Positions 27,241 to 35,524 of a stretch of 62,533 bases of DNA are shown here, piece by piece. A program made the translations under genes and the position numbers. Position 1 is the first letter of the stretch. Each line of letters opens with the position of its first letter. A model generated the notes under the pieces. That model saw nothing but the letters and a program-made list of their open reading frames with translations. It had not been told where the DNA came from and did not search any database. This DNA comes from Candidatus Frackibacter sp. WG13 (GTDB lineage: Bacteria > Bacillota > Halanaerobiia > Halobacteroidales > Acetohalobiaceae): NCBI RefSeq assembly GCF_900114655.1, contig NZ_FOTT01000017.1:1-62533 (forward strand). The letters are read 5' to 3'.

Positions 27241-27828
27241 ATGATTAGAGTGTTAGGAATTAAAGGGAGTCCAAGAGTTAAAAGTAATAGCAATTTAATG
27301 CTAGATAAAGTAGTAGAAGGTATTAAAGATACTAGTAAAGAACCTGATATCAAGATTATTTCACCGACTAAGATGGATATTAGTCCATGTCAGGGCTGTT
27401 ATAATTGTGAGGAGAGTGGAGAATGTATCTTTAATGATGATATGGAAGAATTATATCAAGATTTTGATCAAGCGGATATTATATTAATTTCTACGCCAGT
27501 ATTTTTTAATGGAGTTTCGGCTCAGTTAAAGACAATGATTGATAGATGTCAGGCAATTTGGAGTAGTAAGTATAGGGCTAAAGGATCTATTATTGATAGA
27601 GATAAGAAAAGGTTTGGTTTTCTTTTGGGTTCTGGAGGAGCTCCTGCTTATGAAGGGCAGTTTAAAGGGATTTATAAAGTAATTGATATGTTCTTTAAAG
27701 TAACTAATACTGAGTGGAGAGGGGAATTATTGATTTCTAATAGTGATGAAGTGCCTATAAAGGAAAGAAGTCATGTTTTAGAAGAAGCCTATGGAATAGG
27801 TAAGGAATTAGTTTGTGATTTTAATTAG
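27241..27828 (+). CDS. NAD(P)H-dependent FMN reductase / iron-sulfur flavoprotein family
   Basis: 195 residues of flavodoxin-like fold: GIKGSPRVKSNSNLML (phosphate-binding loop), then SPCQGCYNCEESGECIF with four closely spaced Cys suited to a 4Fe-4S cluster, and STPVFFNGVSAQLKTMIDR for the flavin. These proteins reduce FMN or pass electrons to O2/H2O2-reducing systems in anaerobes. GTG at 27232 is in frame, but ATG 27241 lies 4 nt after AGGTGGG. The shared operator links it to the rubredoxin operon 1.2 kb downstream. Confidence 0.85.
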   Translation: MIRVLGIKGSPRVKSNSNLMLDKVVEGIKDTSKEPDIKIISPTKMDISPCQGCYNCEESGECIFNDDMEELYQDFDQADIILISTPVFFNGVSAQLKTMIDRCQAIWSSKYRAKGSIIDRDKKRFGFLLGSGGAPAYEGQFKGIYKVIDMFFKVTNTEWRGELLISNSDEVPIKERSHVLEEAYGIGKELVCDFN

Positions 27829-27843
27829 TTTAGGGGTGGGGAT

Positions 27844-28416
27844 ATGATTAAGTCTGCTAATTTAGAAGAAGAATATTTTGTAGTCTTAACTTTTAATTAT
27901 AGTGATTTAAAGCCAGTCTTAGAAATTCAAAAAGCTATAGCAGAACATTATAATTTATATAAAAGGGAGGAATATCCTGAGCTTCATATAACAATAGATA
28001 GGATCAAAAAAGATTCTTTTATTGAAGCGAAGAAGGTTTTAGAGAAAGTAGTTGATGATGCTAAGAAAATTCAAGTTAAAGTTACTGATTTTAAATGTTT
28101 TCAATTAAGTAATAATTCCTTAACATTGCAAGTTGATAAAACAGAAGGATTAAAGAAGTTAAGTAATAAAATTCATGATAGATTAGGTAAAAATGGGATT
28201 TCTACTATTGACAAATATAATCAGTGGAATTTTCACATAACTCTTGTTAGTAACCATTTTGTAGAGACTTCTATTCCTAATGTTGATTTTGATAAGCTTT
28301 GTTACTTACTTGAGGGTAAAGAATATTCTTTATGTACTTCAGTTAAAGCAGTAGAAATTTGGCGTCCAGTACTTGATCCTAATAAAAAACAAGTTGCTTC
28401 TTTTGAACTATCTTAA
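27844..28416 (+). CDS. 2H phosphoesterase (2'-5' RNA ligase-like)
   Basis: 190 residues with two H-x-T/S motifs, LHITIDRI near residue 49 and NFHITLVSN near 134, about 85 residues apart, the spacing of the 2H phosphoesterase/LigT superfamily. Such enzymes open cyclic phosphodiesters in RNA or nucleotides. It starts 15 nt after the flavoprotein stop behind AGGGGTGGGGAT, so it is cotranscribed with it. The physiological substrate is not evident. Confidence 0.75.
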   Translation: MIKSANLEEEYFVVLTFNYSDLKPVLEIQKAIAEHYNLYKREEYPELHITIDRIKKDSFIEAKKVLEKVVDDAKKIQVKVTDFKCFQLSNNSLTLQVDKTEGLKKLSNKIHDRLGKNGISTIDKYNQWNFHITLVSNHFVETSIPNVDFDKLCYLLEGKEYSLCTSVKAVEIWRPVLDPNKKQVASFELS

Positions 28417-28434
28417 GCAGATTTACTCAAAGGC

Positions 28435-28463
28435 TTGACAAAGATATTATGTTTAGATATAAT
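28435..28463 (+). promoter_or_regulatory. Consensus sigma-A promoter of the rubredoxin operon
   Basis: TTGACA (28435-28440), 17 nt, TATAAT (28458-28463): a perfect consensus, therefore strong unless repressed. Confidence 0.9.
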
Positions 28464-28464
28464 A

Positions 28465-28487
28465 CTAATAGTAATTGTTACTATTAG
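28465..28487. promoter_or_regulatory. Redox operator, copy 2
   Basis: Perfect inverted repeat CTAATAGTAA-TTG-TTACTATTAG just downstream of the -10 box. Its core TAGTAA starts 5 nt after TATAAT, exactly as at the flavoprotein promoter. Placement suggests repression. A PerR/Fur-type regulator is plausible but not shown. Confidence 0.8.
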
Positions 28488-28538
28488 ATGAGAGTGGTTA
28501 TTGATTACATATCCTAAAATTCAAGGAGGTAAATAATT

Positions 28539-28700
28539 ATGGATAAGTATCGTTGTGTAGTTTGTGATTATGTCTATGACCCTGCAGAGGGTGATGCAGA
28601 CGCAGGAGTAGAACCAGGAACAGCTTTTGAAGATTTACCTGAGGATTGGGTTTGTCCGCTTTGTCATGTTGGTAAGGATCAATTTGATAAAGAAGAGTAA
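28539..28700 (+). CDS. rd: Rubredoxin
   Basis: 53 residues: two C-x2-C knuckles ([10 protein letters not shown] and CPLCHVGKD) binding one iron, with the conserved [15 protein letters not shown] between them. It is a one-electron carrier, here the probable donor to the superoxide reductase and rubrerythrin encoded downstream. CAAGGAGG lies 8 nt before the ATG. It is the first gene of a three-gene operon; the gap to dfx is 17 nt. Confidence 0.97.
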   Translation: MDKYRCVVCDYVYDPAEGDADAGVEPGTAFEDLPEDWVCPLCHVGKDQFDKEE

Positions 28701-28717
28701 AAAGGAGGCGGTCACAT

Positions 28718-29092
28718 ATGCAAATAAGAGAAATTTTCAAATGTAATGTTTGTGGTAATGTAGTAGAATTATTACAGGCAGGAGCACCAGCCTTAGTCTG
28801 TTGTGGACAAGATATGGAGAAATTAGAGGCTCAAACAGAAGATGCTGCTAATGAAAAACATGTTCCTATTGTTAAAGAAGTTAATAGTGGCATTGAGGTT
28901 ACAGTAGGAAGCACATTGCATCCAATGGAAGAGGACCATTTAATTAGGTTTATTGAAGTACTGACTGAAGATAAAGTGTTGAGAACAGAATTGGAAGCAG
29001 GTCAGAAACCGATAGCCAAATTTAATATTGATAAGTCGGAAGTAGTAGAGGTTAGAGAGTTTTGTAACGTGCATGGTCTTTGGAAAGTATAA
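28718..29092 (+). CDS. dfx: Desulfoferrodoxin (superoxide reductase, 2Fe type)
   Basis: 124 residues. N-terminal desulforedoxin centre with Cys9, Cys12, Cys28, Cys29; catalytic centre with His48, His68, His74, His119 and Cys116 (FCNVHGLWK). The usual Glu/Lys pair appears as EKHVP. It reduces superoxide to peroxide without releasing O2, which suits an anaerobe; rubredoxin supplies electrons and rubrerythrin removes the peroxide. AAAGGAGG precedes the ATG. Confidence 0.96.
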   Translation: MQIREIFKCNVCGNVVELLQAGAPALVCCGQDMEKLEAQTEDAANEKHVPIVKEVNSGIEVTVGSTLHPMEEDHLIRFIEVLTEDKVLRTELEAGQKPIAKFNIDKSEVVEVREFCNVHGLWKV

Positions 29093-29131
29093 TATTATTG
29101 AGTTTAAAATAAATTTTAAGAGGTGATATTT

Positions 29132-29707
29132 ATGTCAAAATTAAAAGGAACAGAAACTGAAAAGAACTTATTAAAAGCTTTTGCTGGTGAGTCTCAAGCT
29201 AGAAATAGATATGATTATTTTGCTTCTAAAGCTAAAAAAGAGGGCTATGTACAGATTGCTGATATCTTCAAAGAAACTGCTAGAAACGAAAAAGAACATG
29301 CTAAAAGACTATTTAAGTTTTTAGAAGGTGGCGAGGTAGAAGTAACTGCTTCTTTTCCAGCAGGAGTAATCGGTACTACAGCAGAGAACTTAGAAGCATC
29401 TGCTGGTGGAGAAAACCATGAATATACTGAAATGTATCCTGAATTTGCTGAAGTAGCTGAAGATGAAGGTTTTGAAGAGGTTGCTGAGGTATTTAGAAGT
29501 ATTGCTCAAGCAGAGGAAGCCCATGAAGAAAGATTCTTAACTTTACTTAATAATATCAAAGAAGGTAAAGTATTTGAACGAGAAGAAGAGGTAACATGGA
29601 AATGTGGCAACTGCGGTTATGTTTATGAGGGTAAAGAAGCTGTTGATAAGTGTCCAGCTTGTGCTCATCCTAAGAAATATTTTCAATTACGAGACGAAAA
29701 TTATTAA
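29132..29707 (+). CDS. rbr: Rubrerythrin
   Basis: 191 residues. A ferritin-like four-helix domain carries the diiron ligands (Glu20 in FAGESQARNRY, Glu53/His56 in NEKEHAKR, a Glu near 94-97, Glu128/His131 in AEEAHEERF), and a C-terminal rubredoxin domain has WKCGNCGYVYEG and CPACAHPKKYF. It reduces H2O2 to water. A GTG at 29123 is in frame, but ATG 29132 follows AAGAGGTGA at proper spacing. Last gene of the rd-dfx-rbr operon. Confidence 0.96.
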   Translation: MSKLKGTETEKNLLKAFAGESQARNRYDYFASKAKKEGYVQIADIFKETARNEKEHAKRLFKFLEGGEVEVTASFPAGVIGTTAENLEASAGGENHEYTEMYPEFAEVAEDEGFEEVAEVFRSIAQAEEAHEERFLTLLNNIKEGKVFEREEEVTWKCGNCGYVYEGKEAVDKCPACAHPKKYFQLRDENY

Positions 29708-29742
29708 TTAAGTCTATATTAAGGATAATTGAATAATCTTTG

Positions 29743-29788
29743 TTAATAGGAGGCTTTCTATATATGGAGTCTCCTATTAACTTTTTAT
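29743..29788 (+). terminator. Terminator of the rubredoxin operon
   Basis: 10-bp stem TTAATAGGAG / CTCCTATTAA with an 18-nt loop, then CTTTTTATG. Confidence 0.75.
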
Positions 29789-29829
29789 GTTACCCAACAC
29801 AACGAGTTAGTTTTAATAAAGCAGAGTTC

Positions 29830-29922
29830 TTAGATTAATTCTTTTTTAGATAAAATATACAGAATGACAAAGCCAATAACTATAAATAAGATAGTTAAGA
29901 TACTTTGCAAGGATAGACTCAT
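29830..29922 (-). CDS. Small single-helix membrane protein
   Basis: 30 residues: MSLSLQSILTI, a long hydrophobic run, then SKKELI. AAAGGAGATG ends 6 nt before the ATG. The hydrophobic core (about 9-24) with Lys residues on one side predicts one membrane helix. No homologue is recognised. The coding call rests on the ribosome binding site and amphipathic plausibility. Confidence 0.5.
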   Translation of the reverse strand: MSLSLQSILTILFIVIGFVILYILSKKELI

Positions 29923-29995
29923 ATCTTTTCATCTCCTTTAATAATAGTATTTACTTTTTTAGCGAAGAATAATCATACAGCTAAAGAAGATTGAA

Positions 29996-30742
29996 ATGAG
30001 AGGGACCATGACTATAACTGCAGTTATTGAAGTAACTATTCAGACATTTTTGGCCTTCTTTTCTATCCTATTCTTCACTAGACTCTTAGGTAAACAGCAG
30101 ATTGCCCAATTAAGTTTTCACGATTATGTTAATGGTATTACGTTTGGGTCTATTGCAGCAGTCTTAGCTACAGATTTATCCCAACGTACTTGGCAGCATT
30201 TAATCGGTCTATTTCTTTTTGCTTTATTAACCTTCCTGATGGAATGGATTACGATTAAAAGTCGTAAAGCTCGTAAGGTGATTGAAGGTGAACCATTAGT
30301 CTTAGTTCATAATGGTAAAATATTAGAGGATAATATGAAAAAAGCACGTTTTAACTTAAAAGAACTAGCTGCTCAATTACGAAAAAATAATCTTTTTGAT
30401 GTAGACCAAGTTGAATATGCTATTCTAGAAACCGATGGCAGCTTAAGTGTAATGCCTAAGCCAGAATATAGATCTCTTACTCCCCAAGATATGGGACTGA
30501 GTTTTGCTCCCGAAGCGATTCCGGCGACAATTATTATTGAAGGAAAATTATTAACTCCTAACCTTAAACAACATAACTTAAATCGCGTTTGGATAAAAGA
30601 ACAGTTACAAAGCCACGGAGTTGATGATATTCAAGATGTATTCATGGCTTCCTATGACCCTAGTAAGCAAAAACTGTACATTGACCTTTATGATGATGAG
30701 TTAGGTAAAGATAAGGTTGATATTAGTGAAGAAATGAATTAA
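29996..30742 (+). CDS. YetF-like membrane protein (DUF421)
   Basis: 248 residues: three N-terminal membrane helices with FFTRLLGKQQIAQLSFHDYVNGITFGSIAA, the DUF421 signature, then a soluble domain (90-235) with EGEPLVLVHNGKILEDN and SVMPKPEYR. Paralogues abound in spore formers; B. subtilis YetF has been linked to the membrane and spore envelope, mechanism unclear. Starts at 29996 or 30008 (second ATG after GAGAGGG) are both possible. The stop codon lies inside a 48-bp palindrome. Confidence 0.85.
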   Translation: MRGTMTITAVIEVTIQTFLAFFSILFFTRLLGKQQIAQLSFHDYVNGITFGSIAAVLATDLSQRTWQHLIGLFLFALLTFLMEWITIKSRKARKVIEGEPLVLVHNGKILEDNMKKARFNLKELAAQLRKNNLFDVDQVEYAILETDGSLSVMPKPEYRSLTPQDMGLSFAPEAIPATIIIEGKLLTPNLKQHNLNRVWIKEQLQSHGVDDIQDVFMASYDPSKQKLYIDLYDDELGKDKVDISEEMN

Positions 30743-30779
30743 TACTAAGGGTCAATTGACCCTTAGTATTAATTCATTT
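30732..30779. terminator. Perfect 48-bp palindrome between convergent genes
   Basis: An uninterrupted palindrome centred at 30755/30756; each half reads AAATGAATTAATACTAAGGG plus TCAA. It contains the yetF-like stop codon and ends next to the stop of the minus-strand small gene. As RNA it forms a near-loopless hairpin followed by T residues, so it can terminate both transcripts. Confidence 0.75.
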
Positions 30780-30956
30780 TTATGAATCTGTATCTTTACC
30801 TTTAGCAGGAGATAGAGATTTGCTGATTTCTACTAATTCTTTAGCCCTTTCACTTTGATAATCAATTGTCATCCATCCAAATAAAGCAGGCATACTCTGT
30901 GGCGGTGGTGAACCCATTTCGCGTTCTGGGTCATGATTTACTTTTTTATCAACCAT
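30780..30956 (-). CDS. Small uncharacterised protein
   Basis: 58 residues from ATG 30956 with AAGGAGGGA 6-7 nt upstream. Polar, beginning MVDKKVNHDPEREMGSPPPQ, then a short hydrophobic patch (MPALFGWMTI) and a Lys/Ser tail. Codon use resembles neighbouring genes. No family recognised; the clear ribosome binding site and the terminator directly after the stop support expression. Confidence 0.65.
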   Translation of the reverse strand: MVDKKVNHDPEREMGSPPPQSMPALFGWMTIDYQSERAKELVEISKSLSPAKGKDTDS

Positions 30957-31076
30957 TTTACTTCCCTCCTTACATTTTTCATAGTATAACCTTTTATTTG
31001 GTTTATAATTCTACTATTATGTGATATAATGATTGCTGGTTTTAATGACATAATTAAGAAAGGAGGAAGTAATCAA

Positions 31077-31826
31077 ATGGCCCAACAGAAGATTTTGCTT
31101 TTAGTTACTTTGATTGGAGAAATATTATTAAAGAATGGAGCTGAAACCTATCGGGTTGAGGAAACAGTTAGAAAGATAGGTGAGGCATATGAATTTGTTA
31201 AAACCGAAGTTTTTGCCTTGCCCACTGGAATCTTCATCTCTTTGGAAGATAAAGAGGGTAACTCTTGGACAAGAATCAAACGGATTAAGTATCAGACTAC
31301 AAATTTACAAAAAGTATCTTTAATAAATGATCTTTCAAGACAGATTACAGCTAAAAAAATTAACTTAGATCAGGCTTGGTTGAAATTAGAAGCAATTAAT
31401 GAAACTAAAAGTAGTTATTCAAGTCTTACATTTTATTTAGCTGGAGGCATTGGTAGTCTAACTTTCGCTTACATAGTAGCTGGTGTAGGGTGGGAGTTAC
31501 TTCCTACATTTTTAGGAGCTTTATTGCTACAGTTTTGGATGCGACATAGCAATATTAATAAATTTATGGCCGAAGTTGTAGGTGGTATTATAGCAGCGGT
31601 AGTAGGTGTTAGTACTAAATTTTTATTTCCAGAGCTAGATGCTAATTCTATTATCTTAGGAATTGTTATTCTATTAGTACCAGGAGTAGCAGTTACTAAT
31701 GCTGCCCGTGATATCATTGCTGGAGATTCTTTATCAGGAATTGTTAGAGGAATGAATGCTTTACTTACAGCTTTAGCAATTGCCTTAGGCGTAGCTTCAA
31801 TCTTAGGAGTAACAATTTTAATTTAA
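31077..31826 (+). CDS. Threonine/serine exporter, ThrE N-terminal component (YjjP-like)
   Basis: 249 residues. The first 110 are soluble and carry the ThrE signature (GEILLKNGAETYRVEETVRK, then LPTGIFISLED); five membrane helices follow (135-245). With the next gene it forms a two-subunit equivalent of the single-chain ThrE exporter of small amino acids. The frame is open from 31029, but AAAGGAGG at 31059-31066 serves ATG 31077. The 15-nt gap to the second subunit implies cotranscription. Confidence 0.85.
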   Translation: MAQQKILLLVTLIGEILLKNGAETYRVEETVRKIGEAYEFVKTEVFALPTGIFISLEDKEGNSWTRIKRIKYQTTNLQKVSLINDLSRQITAKKINLDQAWLKLEAINETKSSYSSLTFYLAGGIGSLTFAYIVAGVGWELLPTFLGALLLQFWMRHSNINKFMAEVVGGIIAAVVGVSTKFLFPELDANSIILGIVILLVPGVAVTNAARDIIAGDSLSGIVRGMNALLTALAIALGVASILGVTILI

Positions 31827-31841
31827 ATGAGGTGAGAATAG

Positions 31842-32273
31842 ATGATACTTGATAGTTTAGCAGTATTTTTAGCTACAATCTGTTTTGGGGTTATCTTTAA
31901 ATTGCCTAAACGGACTCTATTTAATAGTGGCCTAGCAGGATTATTAGGCTGGGGCGGTTATAACTTAGCATTAAACTATACAAATAATCAAATCTTTGCT
32001 AGTTTTTTAGGAGTAGTGGTTATTACCACTGTTGCTGAAATTAGTGCTAGATTATTAAAAGAACCAGCTACTTTATTTATAGTAGCTGGAATCATTCCCC
32101 TAGTTCCCGGTAGTCAGGCTTATTTTACTATGTTAAATTTAGTCAAAAAAGATTACCAAGCAGTCATAGAAACTGGAATTGAGACTCTATTAATTGCAGG
32201 TGCAATTTCTGCTGGAATAATCTTTGTAGGTGTCTTAGCTAGATTAAGAACAAATGAATCAAATTTGCAATAA
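31842..32273 (+). CDS. Threonine/serine exporter, ThrE C-terminal component (YjjB-like)
   Basis: 143 residues, about five membrane helices, matching the second half of ThrE (ThrE_2 family): FGVIFKLPKRTLFNSGLAGL near the start, and AGIIPLVPGSQAYFTML, the conserved Pro/Gly segment. It needs the partner encoded just upstream. GAGGTGAG precedes the ATG. The operon ends at a strong terminator. Confidence 0.85.
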   Translation: MILDSLAVFLATICFGVIFKLPKRTLFNSGLAGLLGWGGYNLALNYTNNQIFASFLGVVVITTVAEISARLLKEPATLFIVAGIIPLVPGSQAYFTMLNLVKKDYQAVIETGIETLLIAGAISAGIIFVGVLARLRTNESNLQ

Positions 32274-32308
32274 TAAGTAATTAAATTTAATATGCTCGTT
32301 TATTTTTT

Positions 32309-32367
32309 AATAGCTCTCATATCTCTTTGATTATTCTTTCAGAGATATGAGAGCTATTATTTTTTTA
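32309..32367 (+). terminator. Strong terminator after the ThrE pair
   Basis: Perfect 18-bp stem starting AATAGCTCTCATATCTCT with a 14-nt loop, followed by ATTTTTTTATT. Confidence 0.9.
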
Positions 32368-32504
32368 TTCTTTATGGGTATAATAAGATTGATTTAAAAG
32401 TAAAAATAGCTTCAGAATTGAGGTTTTCGCATAATTCTAAAGTTTGCATAAATAACTAAAAGAGAAATAATAAATCTAATTCTATATAATTAGGAGGCAT
32501 AATA

Positions 32505-34139
32505 ATGGAAACTAAAGATGTCTTAGCTTCAGGGCTAACTTATGAAGATGAAATAAGATATATGAATTTAAGTCCTTTTGAGGTGACAAATATCTTAAGG
32601 AAGATAGCACAAGATGGCTGTGAAAGATTGAAGGCACAAGGTAAAGATTGTAGAGTCTTAAATGCTGGGCGAGGAAATCCAAACTTTCTTAATATAATAG
32701 GACGAAAAGCTTTTGCCAAACTTATGTTATTTGCTACTGAATTGGCAGCTAATGGTCAAGATTTAGGCTGGAGACCAGAAAGAAGGGATATCGCTAGAAA
32801 ATTTAAAGCTTATCTGGCTGCTGATCGAAGTAAAGAAACTTTCTTTTTAAAGGAAGCGATTGATTATGCAGAAGAAGAGATTGGGTTAGATGTAGATGAA
32901 TTTGTTTTTGAATTAGTCGATGCTGCTTTAGGTGATTTTTATCCAGACCCACCCAGAATCTATCCTAATACAGGTGAAATAGTAAGAACCTATCTTGATG
33001 ATATCCTTATAGCAGATGATAAATCAAAAGATAAATTCGATATTTTTGCAACTGAAGGAGCAACCGAGGCAATGGTCTACTCCTTTAAGTCATTAAGAAG
33101 AAATCATCTTCTTAAAGCAGATGATCGAATTGCTACTGTTACCCCTATCTTTGCTCCTTACTTAGAGATCCCTAGTTTAAACGATTACGACCTAGTCAAT
33201 ATCGAAATTAAGCAGTCTGAAGCATTAGAATGGCAGATTCCGAGTGAAGAGCTTAAAAAATTAGAAGACGAAAGGATTAAAGTGCTATATTTAGTCAATC
33301 CTACTAACCCCACTTCAGTAGCTATATCTAGTAATACTATTGAAAAGATTGCAAAGTTAGTTAGAGATCAAAGACAAGACTTAATTATCTTAACTGACAC
33401 AGTTTATGCTACTTTTGTCGATAATTTTTATTCATTAATTGATGCTATCCCTGAAAATACATTATGTATATACTCTTATTCGAAGTATTTTGGAGTAACA
33501 GGGTGGCGTTTGGGGGTAATTATGCTTAATAAAGATAATGTAATTGATCGTTTAATCAGTGAACTACCTAATGATGTAAAAGAAGAGTTAAACGAACGCT
33601 ATGGCATCATCACTCCTGAACCAGAAAAGATAAAGTTCATAGATCGATTAGAGATGGATAGTCGTGAAGTAGCCCTTGCTCATACCGGAGGACTCTCTGG
33701 ACCACAACAAGCTATTATGTGTATCTTCTCATTATTTAATTTAATCGATAAAGAGAGAGTATATAAGAGTTTAGTTACTGAGACATTAGAGCGACGTATC
33801 AAAAATTTGTATGCTAGTTTTCCCGAAGATTATTCTTATTTAAAAGGCTCTAATAAGACTCATTATTATGCTTTAATTAATATCGCTATATTAGCTAAAG
33901 AACGATATAATGAAGAATTTGCTAATTACTTAACAGAAAACTTTTTAGCTCTTGACTTTCTTATTAAATTAGCAGCAGAAAAAGCAATTTTATGTTTACC
34001 AGGAGCAGGATTTTCAGGCCCTGAGTGGACATTGCGTGTTTCATTAGCCAATTTAAATGATCAAGACTACTTAATCATTGGTCAAGCGATAATTGAAGTC
34101 TTAGATGAGTATTATGATTATTATCAAGGAAATGAATAG
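32505..34139 (+). CDS. asdA: Aspartate 4-decarboxylase (bifunctional aspartate aminotransferase)
   Basis: 544 residues, the length of AsdA, longer than ordinary class I aminotransferases. It is a PLP enzyme with the Schiff-base Lys327 in SYSKYFGVTGWRLG; LNAGRGNPNFLN replaces the usual N-terminal arm, and TVTPIFAPY, LVNPTNPTS and LTDTVYATF line the active site. It converts L-aspartate to L-alanine and CO2. When paired with an aspartate/alanine antiporter this can generate a proton motive force, but no antiporter is adjacent. TAGGAGG lies 9 nt before the ATG. Confidence 0.92.
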   Translation: METKDVLASGLTYEDEIRYMNLSPFEVTNILRKIAQDGCERLKAQGKDCRVLNAGRGNPNFLNIIGRKAFAKLMLFATELAANGQDLGWRPERRDIARKFKAYLAADRSKETFFLKEAIDYAEEEIGLDVDEFVFELVDAALGDFYPDPPRIYPNTGEIVRTYLDDILIADDKSKDKFDIFATEGATEAMVYSFKSLRRNHLLKADDRIATVTPIFAPYLEIPSLNDYDLVNIEIKQSEALEWQIPSEELKKLEDERIKVLYLVNPTNPTSVAISSNTIEKIAKLVRDQRQDLIILTDTVYATFVDNFYSLIDAIPENTLCIYSYSKYFGVTGWRLGVIMLNKDNVIDRLISELPNDVKEELNERYGIITPEPEKIKFIDRLEMDSREVALAHTGGLSGPQQAIMCIFSLFNLIDKERVYKSLVTETLERRIKNLYASFPEDYSYLKGSNKTHYYALINIAILAKERYNEEFANYLTENFLALDFLIKLAAEKAILCLPGAGFSGPEWTLRVSLANLNDQDYLIIGQAIIEVLDEYYDYYQGNE

Positions 34140-34255
34140 TTATATGCAATAAAAACGTATCATAAGTATAATATTTACATAAAATTAAGATAATAGTAAT
34201 GCGGGGAGTTAAAAGTTTAGGTCAAGGCTAAGTTAAGATGAGGGAGGGGAAAATT

Positions 34256-35512
34256 ATGAACCAAGCAGAAGAGACTATTAAGCTTTATGAGGAAAGTATC
34301 AATCCAGCATTAGCTAGACTCTTTAGATTTATGGGATTAGATAGTATTGAAGTCAGAGCTGAGGGAATGAGGATTAAAGATGCGAAAGGGCGCGAGTATA
34401 TTGATTGTTTAGGTGGTTATGGAAGCCTTAACTTTGGTCATAGCCCAAGGGAGATAGTAGATGTGGTTAAAGATCAACTAGATAGGATGTCACTTTCTAG
34501 TAAGATTCTCTTTAATCATCAGTTAGCTGATTTTGCATCTGAATTAACTGAAGTAACACCAGGTGACCTGCAATATTCATTCGTATGTAATAGTGGTACA
34601 GAAGCAGTAGAAGGAGCATTAAAATTAGCAAGGTTATATACTGGAGAGAATGAGATAATTTCAACAGTTAATTCTTTTCATGGTAAGAGTATGGGGGCTT
34701 TAAGTGCTACTGGGAGAGAACAGTATAAAGAACCATTCGGTCCATTAATACCAGAATTTAAACATATTCCTTTTGGCGATTTGAAATCTTTTCTTAAAGC
34801 AATTACTCCTCGAACGGCGGCAATAATTTTGGAACCTTTACAAGGGGAAGGAGGAATCGTTCTACCTCCATCCGGATACTTAAAAGGAGTTAGAGAAATC
34901 TGTAATCAAAAAGATATTGTTATGATCGTTGATGAGGTTCAAACCGGACTAGGAAGAACCGGAACTAACTTTGCAGTAGAAGCAGAAGAGGTAGTGCCTG
35001 ATATAATGACTTTAGCTAAGTCATTAGGTGGGGGAGTAATGCCGGTAGGAGCTTTAATTGCAAGACCACATATTTGGGAGCCATTTATTGAATCACCATT
35101 AGTACATACATCTACTTTTGGTGGCAATCCTTTAGCAGCGGTTGCTGGTAAGAAAGCATTAGAAATTCTACAACGTGATAATTTAGCATCTAGAGCTAAA
35201 GAGGTTGGTGAATTACTGATTGGTAAGCTTAAAGAGTTAAGAGATAAATATCCAGAACTAATTAAAGAAGTCAGAGGGAAGGGCTTAATGATCGGTATAG
35301 AGTTAATGAATGAAGGTTTGGGTGGCATGTTAATTTCTGAATTAACGAATCGACGCCTTTTAGCTGCATACACCTTAAACCAACCAAAAGTAATTAGGGT
35401 TGAACCACCACTCATTATTAGTGAATCTGACATAAGAGAAGTAATAGATATCTTTGACGATGCTTTAGCAGCGGTAGCTAATCTCAACTCTATGGAAGCA
35501 AGTATAAGTTAG
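34256..35512 (+). CDS. Class III PLP aminotransferase (putrescine/acetylornithine type)
   Basis: 418 residues. YIDCLGGYGSLNFGH, CNSGTEAVEGALKLAR, FHGKSMGALSATG, VDEVQTGLGRTG and Lys255 in LAKSLGGGVMPVGA are class III motifs. The sequence is closest in style to putrescine aminotransferases (PatA/YgjG), but an ornithine, GABA or other amine substrate is possible. ATG 34238 is in frame but lies within GAGGGAGGGG; 34256 is the start. It follows asdA by 116 nt and is 12 nt upstream of an SRPBCC gene. Confidence 0.85.
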   Translation: MNQAEETIKLYEESINPALARLFRFMGLDSIEVRAEGMRIKDAKGREYIDCLGGYGSLNFGHSPREIVDVVKDQLDRMSLSSKILFNHQLADFASELTEVTPGDLQYSFVCNSGTEAVEGALKLARLYTGENEIISTVNSFHGKSMGALSATGREQYKEPFGPLIPEFKHIPFGDLKSFLKAITPRTAAIILEPLQGEGGIVLPPSGYLKGVREICNQKDIVMIVDEVQTGLGRTGTNFAVEAEEVVPDIMTLAKSLGGGVMPVGALIARPHIWEPFIESPLVHTSTFGGNPLAAVAGKKALEILQRDNLASRAKEVGELLIGKLKELRDKYPELIKEVRGKGLMIGIELMNEGLGGMLISELTNRRLLAAYTLNQPKVIRVEPPLIISESDIREVIDIFDDALAAVANLNSMEASIS

Positions 35513-35524
35513 GAGGATATAAAG

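Noticed and set aside
28537-28740. Minus-strand open frame over the rubredoxin gene
   Set aside because: It is the antisense shadow of a clear rubredoxin with promoter, ribosome binding site and operon context.
34939-35487. 182-codon minus-strand open frame inside the aminotransferase gene
   Set aside because: Antisense of a conserved class III aminotransferase; no ribosome binding site and composition of a shadow frame.
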